NCBI RefSeq assembly: GCF_037975245.1
Contig: NC_092562.1
Location: 16,116,521 to 16,180,520 of the forward strand
From: Apostichopus japonicus
Lineage: Eukaryota; Echinodermata; Holothuroidea; Aspidochirotida; Stichopodidae
DNA length: 64,000 nucleotides
Reading direction: 5' to 3'
How positions within the stretch are numbered: the first letter of the stretch is position 1; each line of letters opens with the position of its first letter. Shown here in pieces: positions 35,816 through 47,300 of this stretch. The notes under the pieces were generated by a model. The model did no database searches. It saw only the letters and a program-made list of their open reading frames with translations, and had not been told where the DNA came from. Made by a program: the position numbers and the translations under genes.

Positions 35816-36911
35816 CGCTGTAGGCAACCTCTGAGAGTATCAGGATAGCAGTTTGCCACCTCTGCTGTCAATGTTGGATTATCCCAAAGGTGTAGCCACA
35901 AGTGTCTATAGGCCAGGTACCCCCAAGATCAAGGAGCCACAGTGAATATTCCAAGCATGACATCAACTTCCAATATTTTTTGTTGCGACATGCAAAACTG
36001 AATCAGACATTGGGGGGGGGGTGGGTGGTTGGGTTTGAGGGATCAGGCATAAGCATAGGCCCTATATAGAGGGACAGGGTATTATTCTGGTACTGCCTTT
36101 TATCTACATGTATTAAATTGAAGCTTGTTTGTTGAAATTAACTGACAAACATTTTCTCAGAACATTTCATCAGAGACATCAGCCTTAATACAGGTGATGA
36201 TTTAGTGTTTATATTTTCGTTGCAGATTTGTGAAGATTGTCTCTCAGAACTACTCCAAAATTTGTGTTTCTGTGCACAAGGAAAACCAAAGCAAACTGAT
36301 ATGCATCTATGCATGCATCAAGCAATTTCAGATAAACACGTTCCCCATGATATCATACATGTCACACATAGTGAATGTGAAAGTGTGTAGCTTGTGAACA
36401 GACAGATTTTCACAATAAAATCAGCTGAGGAAGGGAAACAGGATGTATTTACAATTTGGGTTAAATCGAAATCGCCGCTACATGTCAGATAAAACAAAAG
36501 GAAAAGTGAAAGCTTACGGTCTTCAATTGACAATGTAACCCTACCAACTCATGATGTTAAACTGAACATAGTGAGCATTCATTTTACACAACCTTGTACT
36601 GTAGGTACGTACTGTATTTCCCTAACAGAAGGGAGGGATATTATTGCCAAAGACTGATCGTTAAATCATTAACAGTAAAAAGGAATCATAGTATATATTC
36701 ATAACAGGGCAGTTTTTGAACTGAAAAAAAAGACAAAAAGACCAAAAAACAAGAAAAACAGCCCCAGGAAAACAAAGGAAAAAAAAAAGAAAGACAGAAA
36801 AGAAAGGCAAAGAGAGAAAAAAGTCTTAACTAAAACAAAGGGTAACCAAAAGGGGAACTAAAAAAAAAGGGGAAAAAAAGAAAGGGAAAAACCAAAACCA
36901 AAATTCAGTTC
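35816..36911. other. Intergenic stretch with polypurine tract
   Basis: A segment of about 180 bp at 36722-36905 is nearly all A and G on the plus strand (AAAGAAAG-type), abutting element H. The rest shows no supported gene. A plus-strand open frame at 36225-36390 follows a good acceptor (ttttcgttgcag) and reads ICEDCLSELLQNLCFC, but it has no donor and no recognised family. Confidence 0.5.
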
Positions 36912-36919
36912 GAATAGAC

Positions 36920-37326
36920 CAGGGTTGTCCAACCTACGGCCCGCGGGCCACAGTCCGGCCCGCCGCAGGGTTGCGTCCGGCCCACCAGAGATGCTCTAGG
37001 ATGCAAAATTTTAGTGAGCAGATTTATTGATAACAATTTGAAGCTATAAAATCAATCATTCGAACCTTCTTGGGTCCAAAAACTGCATATAGGTCAGTTT
37101 GTGTGACACTCTCTCAGCGGGGGGGGGGGGGGGGTGCGGATGGACTTTATTCATCTGATTTATCAGGAAGGAAAATAAATCAGTGTGCTCCGCGCGCAGT
37201 GCTCACGTTTTGTTGCCTTGGGCTTCAGGCAAAAAATCGAAAAATCAAGCGTAGGGTTCATGCGGCCCCCTCCTTCATCATTATCATTCCATGTGGCCCT
37301 CCTCTGCAAAAGGTTGGACAACCCTG
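36920..37326. mobile_element. hAT element H, Charlie-like ends
   Basis: The 407-bp element has perfect 15-bp terminal inverted repeats, CAGGGTTGTCCAACC, and a perfect duplication, gaatagac (36912-36919 and 37327-37334). The ends followed by GGCCCGCGGGCC are of the same style as vertebrate hAT-Charlie-group elements, as I recall them. It contains a long G run at about 37120-37135 and no transposase. Confidence 0.95.
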
Positions 37327-38352
37327 GAATAGACACATTGCTTTTCTCTTATCATTGAGCATTTCATTGCAAAGGAAGGTACAGTATGCTATAGACACTT
37401 CTCTGTTTGTACATTATTCTTGTGTGTCTTCGGATGTATTTGAATAAAAGACTTAAATGATGTAAATTATAATAATAAAAAGTATTACAAAATAGACATT
37501 TAAAAAACATTTAAGAGCTGTGTTTAGATCTATCTTGAAGGACAAGCTAAGATTAAAATTAGATTTAAAAAAAAATAATCCTAATGGAAAATGAATGAGT
37601 CCATCCTTCTCAGGTAAATTGCTGTGTGCAGAGAAAATGAGTCACTTAAAAGTACCATGGAGAACTTTTTCTTTTTTAATCTGTTTTCAGATTTGTTTCA
37701 TTGGTAATTTTGGTATTAAGTTTCACTTACAGTACAAAATACCTGTTTACCCAACTGTGTCCTGGCATGCCCAACTTTTCAAAGAAGTATTACTCACACA
37801 TTCCAAGAATAAGAAAGGAATTTTTAGAAACAACAACTGCATATATTTTTGGAATTCTAAAGGTAGCAAGTTTTATATCATAAATCCATATGATCTGATC
37901 ATACAGTACTTTGATAGGTATTATCCTGTCAAATTCACTCTGTAATGGTTCCAGTGCTACAGTAGCTGTAGTTGTACCAAAAAATAAAATATTTAGTGAT
38001 AAATATCATGGATTTTCAGTTATAGAGAATACCCATCATTCATTGTAAACTCGGTGAAATTTGCTGCTAGTCTGGTATCCACTGGACAAATTTGTAGTAT
38101 TGTTCTTTAAGAAATTTTACATAATTTTGTAAATTGCACGATTAAGAAAAGTAGAAATACTTTCAATTAGAATGGTAAGGACATGAAAAGATATGACTGC
38201 ACCAGGTTTTACAAAATTATCTGTTTTCAAAATTGATTGCATGTTGGAAGTACAACTTTTTGAACTTTAAAACAACAACTGTTGAAAAAAATGGATCCCA
38301 GGAGGCTATTACTCTTTGTTTAGTCTGTTACATCCCTATAATTAATAACCAT

Positions 38353-38740
38353 GCTGTGGCCGATTGGATAAAGGCGGTGACATTTTTGAAGCAATGATAC
38401 TAAGCAAGGTTCAGGGTTCGATCACCAGCCAGGTCATAGTAAGGTGGATTTTTCATGCAAGAACAATCTAGGGTTTCCTATCTGAAATGACTTTCTAACT
38501 TGAAAAGATTCCAAATTTGAGGTAAAATGTTGAATTGGGAAGCCACCTGATAGTTGTAATTCATAAGCCCTTCCGGGGCTTCTCCCACATTCGTGGTCGC
38601 TTAGGCCTCTCAAAACTAACTGCCTGAATTACAGTAACTGGCAACTGCCTGCCTAATGTAGATTGCAGTCTGGTCAGTATTGTTGCTTGTTAATACCTAA
38701 GCCATTTTGTATTTCAGATGCTATCCCCTCATTATGGTCA
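38353..38740 (+). mobile_element. tRNA-derived SINE, second type
   Basis: The head GCTGTGGCCGATTGGATAAA fits an A box of Arg/Ser/Leu-like tRNAs, and GGGTTCGATCACC at about 38414-38426 fits a B box. About 300 bp of unrelated body follow, including a hairpin-like cttccggggcttctcccac. The 3' border and target duplication are not clear. It does not fold as an intact tRNA. Confidence 0.55.
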
Positions 38741-41700
38741 TTTCCAAGAAAAGAATAAAAGAAGAAAAAGTGGAAGGAAAGAGTTTGGTTGGCATGTGAT
38801 ATTCATGTTTGGACTGTACAGCTGCTAAAATGGATCTTGTGTAGTGATGTGTGTTCTTTCTGAAAATTACTGATTATAATCTGATGATAGTTTGGAAAGT
38901 ATTATTTTAGGTCTGTTGAAAAATCTCTCTTAAACATCTCCCCCTCCTTTTCCCCCCCTTCTCCCCCCCTCAAAATTGATCTGAAATATCAGAAATAAAA
39001 TTTGTTTTGTGTATGTATACTAATATATTCTAAGAATGATTTGTCCCTGTGATAATCTTTGGGGGAAATCGTTTTGTCATCAATTTGGTTAAGTCGAGTT
39101 ACATCTGTGACGATCGTATTCCCTTTTGTTTATCATTAAATGTGATGTCACGTTACCGGTGTGAGATACACGAAACAAGTTCAATAAAACATTGAAATCC
39201 TATCATGTTGTTTATACAGTACTTATTCAAGGAACAGAGCTGTATGGATTTGCATTCTCAAATGACAAATTTTGACATTGTAGTTTCATTTTGATTCGTT
39301 AACCAGTCTGTGTTCATGAAAGTGTGACTTTATCCTACTTGTCTCGTTTTCAGCACAGCATGTATACTACACTATAATAGTACCTGCACATCTGTGCAGT
39401 CTATGTATAGTACTTCGATACAGTGTATTTATGAGTAGCACAGTCTACTGTACATTTACTTTATCAAAATGTTTCTCTAAATTTTTTTAAAATATATTTT
39501 TACATATAAAGTCTGCGCTACTACTGTAATGGAGATCAACCTAGAACTGAAAAGGTCATGAAAGAAAGAGGGTCCACATGATCCATACATCTGTGATCTT
39601 CTGAACCCCCCCCCCCCACCACTCCACTTTGTACTTAAATCTGAACACAACTGTTTATACTGAACTATGTATACTGTTGGAGATAACTTTATGCATTATG
39701 GAAGAAAGTGGGTTGGGGGGTTGGGAAAAAGAAGCAAACTGGTAGATTGGACTTGATGGGATGTGTTGGGTCTTAAAAACTGCTGGTTATAATGTGGGGG
39801 GGGGGGGTTAGGAAATTTTACCATTTATATTTGAATGTTAGGCTAGCAGTTTCAGTTGTGAAGTATAGAGCATGTTGTCCTGATATCTGGTTACACATGT
39901 TCAATCTATATAAGAAGATGGAGAAGTACCTCTGGTAGCGGCGTACGAAAACTTGCCACTCACCACTCCAATCCTTCTACTTCCCTCTTCCTCCCACCCT
40001 TAAAAATAAAATAATATATGGGGTTTTCTTCTCCATTGGAAATGATGTTTGTCTGGCCTTTACTTTTCTCTCAGTTTTAAGTTATGCAATGTCTTCTGAT
40101 TCCCCCACCAACCCTCAGAATTGGAACTTATTTGGATTGTTCTCCTCCATAGGATGTGGCCTCTGTCTTGCGCTTTCTCTTCTCTGTTAGTCAAAGTTAT
40201 GCAATGTCATGCACTGCAGTATATATATTATATAGAGATATATATAGTTACTGTACTATATTGCTTGATATTAGGGTAATGGACTTTGTGGATGACCAAT
40301 CAGGTGTTAAAACACCGTCTGTGAGCTTAGTGACTAGCTTCAATTGCAAATCATACCTCCACCCTCTGAACTGTTGTGATGGGTGTGTTTATTGTCCCCA
40401 TCATATTATACACAGTTGGAGCTAGTCTGAGCATTGTGTGCCAACCATTTGTGCTGCAACTTTACCGCCTACACTATTAATATGCTCAGTCGTGCTGTTT
40501 TGGTACGGTTCATTACATTTCTGGTTCCAATAGCCCCTATACTAGTAGTTGCTTACTGTAGTCTATTCATGACATATTCAATGCTAATGCACTTTACCCT
40601 ACAGTATATCAAATAGATCAGTTAGTGATCTGTATATATGTACTGTTGGCCTACATGCATCTTGGTAATTTCCACTGTTGTTCTGACTTCTGCAGGTCGT
40701 AACCTTCACTACCACAAAATTGGACATATTTCTGCCTCTTTTCTGTGTAAACATTCACTGTTTTATATACATGTATTCACCATACCTGTACAACTGTTGC
40801 ACCGAATCTGATTAACCAGCTTTCTCCATGTAGTCAAAAAGGGAAAAAAAAGGGAAAAAGAAAAACCAAAACAAAACCAGACAGCAAAACTTGAGTGTGG
40901 TTTCAATGATGCTACAAGAATAATCTTATAGAATGTGACACACTTGGCTGTAGCTAGCATATATAGCCAGGATGAACAACATACTTCAGTCTAAGTAGTA
41001 CAGTAAAAACCATTGAGACATGGCAAACAATATTCACATTGGCAGGTGATGACCGAGATGGAAACTTTTCTTGTATTCAGCATACAGATTGATCTCTGCC
41101 AAAGACAACAGGCTTCTCCTCTGTTTTATATTTGCTTTATATTCTATGTTTATGCTATGTACAATATTAATGGTATGATACTATGTGGATCTGGGTGATT
41201 AGATGTAATCTGTGACAGTGACCTCATGTGTTATACTGTATTATATGATATATGCTATGTACAATATTAATGGTATGATACTATTTGGATCTGGGTGTAA
41301 TCTCTGACAGTGACCTCATAACATAACAAGTCACAGGTGTGGATGTTTGATCACAATAGTTTTTTCTTCCTAGATACACAATCTTACTTGTATAATATAC
41401 TGCACTGTATGTTGGTGTCAGAAGATTCACACTTGATCATGGAGCTATACATTTGTACAGGAGTGGTTACAATAACCTTTTATCAATTCTTGCCCTAGCT
41501 GTGTCTACTACTGTATGTGTACACACTTTCTCATTCATTCTCTGTTTGTCAAAGCAGCCTGATAGCTGTCAGAATTTCTGAGGGTAGCATATGTTTGGGA
41601 ATTCTATCCCTCTCTATTCTCCCTGTGTTTGCTCTCTTCAGAATAGACTTGCTGTGATATTTATTCACAATGCTTGCCTACCATGCTTTGTTATGATTGT

Positions 41701-42167
41701 CGTGAGGCCAACAGAATGTGTGGGGCATGAACAGTTTTAAGAATAGCTCTTTATTTATGTCAGATGTTAGTAAATTTGCATCTAGCTGTAAGTTAATGTG
41801 ATAATGTTCATGATTGAATACAGCAACCTTGCATTTTAGTTCCTAAAAGGAGGGGAGTTGGTGAGAGTCACAAATTTTCAAATGATAGTTCTCTTTGATG
41901 ATAGTAATCTTTACCCTAGATTTTCTAGCATAGTGCTATTGTTTATGACTCCTATAATCTACTACATCTTACTGACCTTACTAAAATGGAATGATGGCAA
42001 TCCTGTCGCTTCCTTCCTGGCTCCTTTCTTCCCCCATCTCTGACATCTTGCCCTAGCTCTGTAAATAAAGTGATCAATGAATAAAACTGTACTTTACCAG
42101 CAGTACAAGTAACTTTTCAGGTTTCTGTGACTCACGCTATATATTGGAAGTAGCTAAATGTTGAGTA
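38741..42167. other. Non-coding stretch, mostly simple sequence
   Basis: No supported exon was found. A candidate small plus-strand exon near 40274-40302 (VMDFVDDQS, acceptor gatattag, donor GTGTTA, outgoing phase 1) would fit the phase of the gene X exon at 44253, but it is too short to call. A roughly 100-bp duplication is listed separately. Confidence 0.4.
41154..41322 (+). repeat. Direct duplication, about 100-bp spacing
   Basis: The segment tatgctatgtacaatattaa, continuing tggtatgatactat and ggatctgggtg through gacagtgacctcat, occurs twice (about 41154-41226 and 41250-41322) with two or three changes and a small deletion in the second copy. Confidence 0.8.
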
Positions 42168-42175
42168 GGCTAAAC

Positions 42176-42996
42176 CAGGGACGTAGCCAAGGGGCGTGGG
42201 GGGGGTGGGGGGAATCAGTGGGAGCGACTGCCTCCCCCTTTCAGTGTCGAAAAAATTGGTAAAAACTTGTTTTTGGTATGGTATTTTGTCAGTGCTCTTT
42301 TGATCTTTAATACTCGTCAGCTCCGTTAACTTGATTATAATCGTTGTAACATTCAGGCCTACTGATTCAGCTACATAGTTTGGCAGATGCAATTAGCTAA
42401 ATTTAGCCTTTAGCCTATTACAAGCCTACAGTTGGCCACTGCGTAATAAAATACATATAGCGTACCTAACCGCACTCGATGGAGTGTAACGAACCGCATG
42501 CACAACGAAGACGACAACGTGCGTTCTCATCCTTTCTATGATTCGTCCTAAGTTGTTGCACGAACAGCATGTTATGAAGCTCAGCTAGCAATCGTACGTG
42601 ATACGCGCTTCCTATAAATAATTATTACACTGCTAAATATGAAAGTTTATATTGTCCATGATCAGTTAAGTTCGTCAAATGTATTTATGTCCAGACATTG
42701 GACAATAAACAAGAATCATCCTACTGGAAAAATTGTAAAAGAGCACTTATGTTTGTCTTTTGGTATAATATGTATACGTAAAAGATCGAACATGTAAAAG
42801 AATAATTCAAACCGGAAACAAAATCTGCTGATAATATGATTTCATATGATAATGATGAAAGTGTGTTAAAAATTGCACCAGATCTCATCTAAGGACCTTC
42901 AATTGTTCAAAAATTGCTCAAAGGGACACCCCCTCCCCTTAGACCCCTCCCACACATCAATCACAAAAAGTTCTCCCCCCCTTGCAAATTACGCTG
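42176..42996 (+). mobile_element. hAT-type element A, copy 3 (short form)
   Basis: The 821-bp element is flanked by a perfect duplication, ggctaaac (42168-42175 and 42997-43004). It starts CAGGGACGTAGCCAAGG. It matches the left 700 bp of A1 in the same orientation up to the catatgat point (about 42845), then has about 150 bp ending tcacaaaaagttctcccc and a shortened right terminus. It lacks the central and core part present in A1 and A2, so it is either the simpler ancestral form or an internally deleted copy. Confidence 0.9.
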
Positions 42997-43004
42997 GGCT
43001 AAAC

Positions 43005-44252
43005 ACAGTTTACTGTAGCAGATAGACAGTCATAGTTATGACTCACACACATATCCGAGATGTACACACATCTTACTGACCTTTTACTAAATATAATGAT
43101 GACATCACCATACACAATACTGTACTTTGTCATCATGCCTTATAAAGCTGCTATTTGAGATGATTTTGTCATCTATTTGATGCGCTCATTGGATGCAACA
43201 ATATCCCAAAGCATATATATAATTCATTAGTTTTGTAAATAAAATATGATAATTTCTGAAATTTTTTTCTATGTTACAATCCACTTGTGAGGAATTATTA
43301 ATGGACTAATCTAGGCAAATAATGTGCCTGGTGATGCAATGATGAGAAACAAATTAAGTCTTTAATGACTTGTTCATTAACCTTCTGTCTTAGTTTGGTG
43401 AATTTAATGACCTTATTTTACTCAAGTTTTAGTCAAAACAGCTGCTATAAATTAAATGCTGTTTCACGTATGGAGGACCCTATATACAGCAGCTCATCGT
43501 AAGTTAATATAAACTAAAGGGTGCCCGATGTCTGTGAGTTCTAATGCGAGAGATATTTGAAACATTTCTCTCAGTTGTAGTGTTACTGTTACCGGACGTG
43601 CAATAACCAGGTAGATTGATTACCCAAGATGTTTTCATTAGGAGAAAAATATTAACAGTTATATTAGAAAGCCAATGAAGTCTTGATTATAATATCTCAA
43701 GGCTTTCTAGGTATGAGATGTACCGTAGTAGTAGTACTGACGTATACTGTGAATGTCTCGATTGTGGAGAATGTGAGAGATGCGAGCAGCCTGTGTGCTT
43801 TTGGCCTTATCGTAATCTGACAGTTACCTCACGCTACGTCTGTAACAATTTAGCTTTCGCATAGTTTATTTCTGTAGTTTGGATTGATTGATTGATTAAT
43901 TGATTTGACTGAAACTGTACTTTCACATCTACTAATATGGCCCACGATGATGCTCAGGGACATCAGGTCAGCGGGCCCGATTATTTTGACCCAGAGTAAT
44001 AAACGTTAATACAGGTCTACAAGTTAACTTGTAAATTAGACATTGCTATTATTCTGTTTGTCTCTTGATAAACCTCAATGGCAGAGTTTTTATTTGTCAG
44101 ATGAGATATTAAAACGACCTACAAAGATTGGAAAACCCTGAAAAATTGACCTAGCAGCTTTTCTTGTTTCTGCTGGTATCAGGTTTTGTTGTTTCATTAC
44201 ATTGTTTAGATTATTGTATTAATTGTCGATCTTTTATGATTTCTCTTTGTAG
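43005..44252. other. Region upstream of gene X exon; possible start region
   Basis: A plus-strand ATG at 43937 (MAHDDAQGHQ, then a CAG/GTCAGC donor-like site) could be a first exon. Its phase 0 end does not join the 44253 exon directly, so it is not called. Nothing else was recognised. Confidence 0.35.
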
Positions 44253-44300
44253 ATGCTGATTTAGGAATTATTCAAAATGGCTTGTACTTTGAAGTCATAG
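44253..44300 (+). CDS. Gene X internal exon (candidate)
   Basis: This 48-nt exon has acceptor ttctctttgtag and donor GTAAGATT. Only one frame is open, reading DLGIIQNGLYFEVI, phase 1 in and out. It joins the terminal exon at 52090 in frame across a 7.8-kb intron, giving FEVIETFASFTFEK at the junction. The protein is not recognised. Confidence 0.5.
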
Positions 44301-47300
44301 GTAAGATTCTCTTCATTTTATTCCTCTTCTACAGTACTCTACCCATCTCCACTCAAAACATGTCCTTTGCCCCTCTTCTCCCTTCTCCCCCCCCCCCCCA
44401 AGAAAAAAATACAACATGCATTAGGAATGCAATATAATCTCACTTTGTAGCTTGAACAATTGTTAAACAATTGTTTTCATTCATGTTACTATTATCTCAT
44501 ACAAATATTATTTATGTTATTATTTCATGATTTTATTAGCTTCATCATAATTGTTCTAAAAATAATTTGACTTAGGAATAAACTTTTGGCGAAAATTTAT
44601 ACTATTGAATGTTTTGATTTAAATTTTTTAATTTGAACAATCGCTCACTACAGTTTTGAGACCAGTTTAAATCTAGAAAAATTATATAAATCTTCCTTGT
44701 ACAGTACAGTAAGTTCTCAAACTGTTTGAATGCCTCATTTTGTAAGTTGTGTCAGTTTGACCCAGATGTTTTGGTGCTGATGGTCTAGTTAGGGATGGGG
44801 GGGGGGAGGGGGAGATTGGGGAATCCCTTGAAAAAGGTTCACACAGATTCTAACCTTTCTTCCAAATTGTCAACTTGTGAATCAATTTAACTCAATTTGT
44901 CTATCTGAATGACGACGGTGAATCTGAACGCACACGAGGCAGTAATAAACATACCAGTCTACACACTGCTGCACGACCACTAGCTAGCGGCAGAAATATT
45001 CATACCTTCCGAACTTCGGTTCGGGTTGATGAATCATGTGAGATCAGCATCATGAATGTAGTTGGATTTGAGTGGTGTGGAGTAAACCAGAAGGACTGAT
45101 AGGCCTTGACTGGCCTCTCTCGTCTGCCGATTCTGCCAGGATCCCATCGGAACATGACTCAATAGCATTAAAGTAAAAGTGCTTAAGGAGGGATTTTGAG
45201 CGGACGATTCAAGGTAGCAGAACCATAAGTAAATGCCCATGTTAACTTTATCAGTAGTACAATGCTTACATGTAGCTTTCTCTGGTATGTGTATACGCAG
45301 TAATAGTGAAATACGTACAAAGGACAAGCATTTTAAGTTTGGAGGTGAAATGAGGAGTATCGTTTCCTGGGTTTTGTTGGGACAGTCAGGTACCGCCAGG
45401 CTAGATTTCTGTTCATACTAGTCGATAAGGATGGCATCAGCGTTTCCAGGACATTGATCATGTCCCCATCGCTCCTACGATTTCCTGTACAATATCCTGG
45501 TAGTAGAGATATGGAATCGCCCTGAATTTCAAATATACTCATCAGTCTTCAAGCATGTCAGTATGTATGAGCCATTTTTGCATGCAGTATACTGTATGTG
45601 CTACTGGTAATTTACAATTCATTAAAACACGGTGCCTTATCGATTACCACCTTGTCCTTGTTTTCTGAACCTACGGTACTTACAGTAAGTGTGTAACAGT
45701 ATCATGCAGGAAATATATATCAGCTGATTTACCAGAATGAAATTCCATTTTATGATGAAAGACGGGTTATCAGCCCTTATTAATACTGATTCTGGATAAT
45801 CCAGCTCCAGAATGGAACCATTAATCTGTTTGAAATTGTATTTTTTCGCCGTTCCTTTTTCTTCTCTATATGGCTCATTTTGTGAAATATTGGTGGTTAA
45901 AATTATCCTTTTCCAGGATAGCATTTTCTGTGTTATAACAAAATCCAAGCCCTGGTACTCTGTGTTTGCCAGATCAATGGCAAACTACACAAAGATGTGT
46001 AAAACATTGCCATCCAAGTTTTCTTTGCATATTTGTACAAGGTTAGGTCATGACATGATAACATAAACTTAGCGGGCATTCTGATGAAATCTTCGCTCCA
46101 TCTGCTTCCAAAAGGGGACAGAAACGAAACAGTCCTTCTGGGATAAAAAAAAAAAATGTCCAACCCTCTAACTATAAACAATTATTAAACACTTACCTCA
46201 ACAGGCAGTAGAGAAACACTTTCTTTGGCTATATATATTGCTTATTCTCTTTTATTGAATTAATCCTGGATTTTATGTTTAATATTGGCTTGTAATGGGC
46301 AATATGACTATATACAGTTGAGAAGATCTTGTGATGGTATAAACTACAAGCATTATTAGTAAACCTCTAAGATTAATAAACTAAGATTTATAAACGGTAA
46401 GATTAGTAAACCAGTTATCCTTTAAATGGCCTCCATTCCCATTGTCGTTGGATTTTTTGCCTTGTGGCACTGTTAAATTTTCTTGTACACGTAGGACTGT
46501 ATGCTAAGTTGTACTCTAGTATTGCATGATTTATTGAATGTTAAGTGTATCATAAGTGTGCTACAGTATGAATGCACCATGCAAAATGGTCTGTGTTGTA
46601 ACATGCTGTGATGTCGTTTGCTGTTAATGTAAGCACAGTATATAATACATTTTCTGTACGTGACAACAACACATACCTTCCAGTCTGTACATACTGTACT
46701 AATATCATGTTGAACCCATATTTTAGCATTAGATTTACCTGTACACTAAACTGAAGAGGATCGCGGTTGTTGCCCATTGGTATTCATGAATAATGTACAC
46801 ATTACCAAGATATACATTTTATGCATATATATTACAGTAGCTTATAGCACATACTGTACCTTTGAGAACATTTATCATAAACATAAACCATGGTGAGCTC
46901 CTTATGGCATTTAGTCTGCCTGCAGAGATAAGCTCACTTCATTAAGACATGTTATGCAGAAATGAAATCATTAATTACTGTCTATAAAAGTGATACTTTT
47001 CCAGAAACATTACAAGTTTTCAAAAGTACAGCTCTGCAATCAAGCTTTCTTTATCTTCAGAACAGATGTATTGATCTTAGTTGTGTGGTGAGCCTTTCAG
47101 CATTGGATATTGTCGGTACCAATTATTGAGAATTCTGCACAAAAGGTCTGTCGCTTTGCCATTACCTTCATGATCGATATCAAGGAAACGAGAGTGAAAA
47201 GTTGCCAAAAACACTTAGTATCAACTTGGCAAGACAGTTTTAGTATTGGCTACTGTACAGTATATTGTGCCTATTGTATAAAGTTGATGGAAATGATTAA

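Noticed and set aside
37595-37945. 116-codon plus-strand open frame
   Set aside because: It is AT-rich, Phe/Ile/Tyr/Lys-heavy, has no recognised motif and no convincing splice context, so chance is likely.
43937-43999. Small ORF MAHDDAQGHQ... as gene X first exon
   Set aside because: Its best donor leaves phase 0, which would read a stop at once in the 44253 exon.
45034-45327. 97-codon minus-strand open frame (HVPMGSWQNRQTREASQG)
   Set aside because: It lacks an ATG start in good context and a clear acceptor or donor pair. It could be old repeat, so it was not called.
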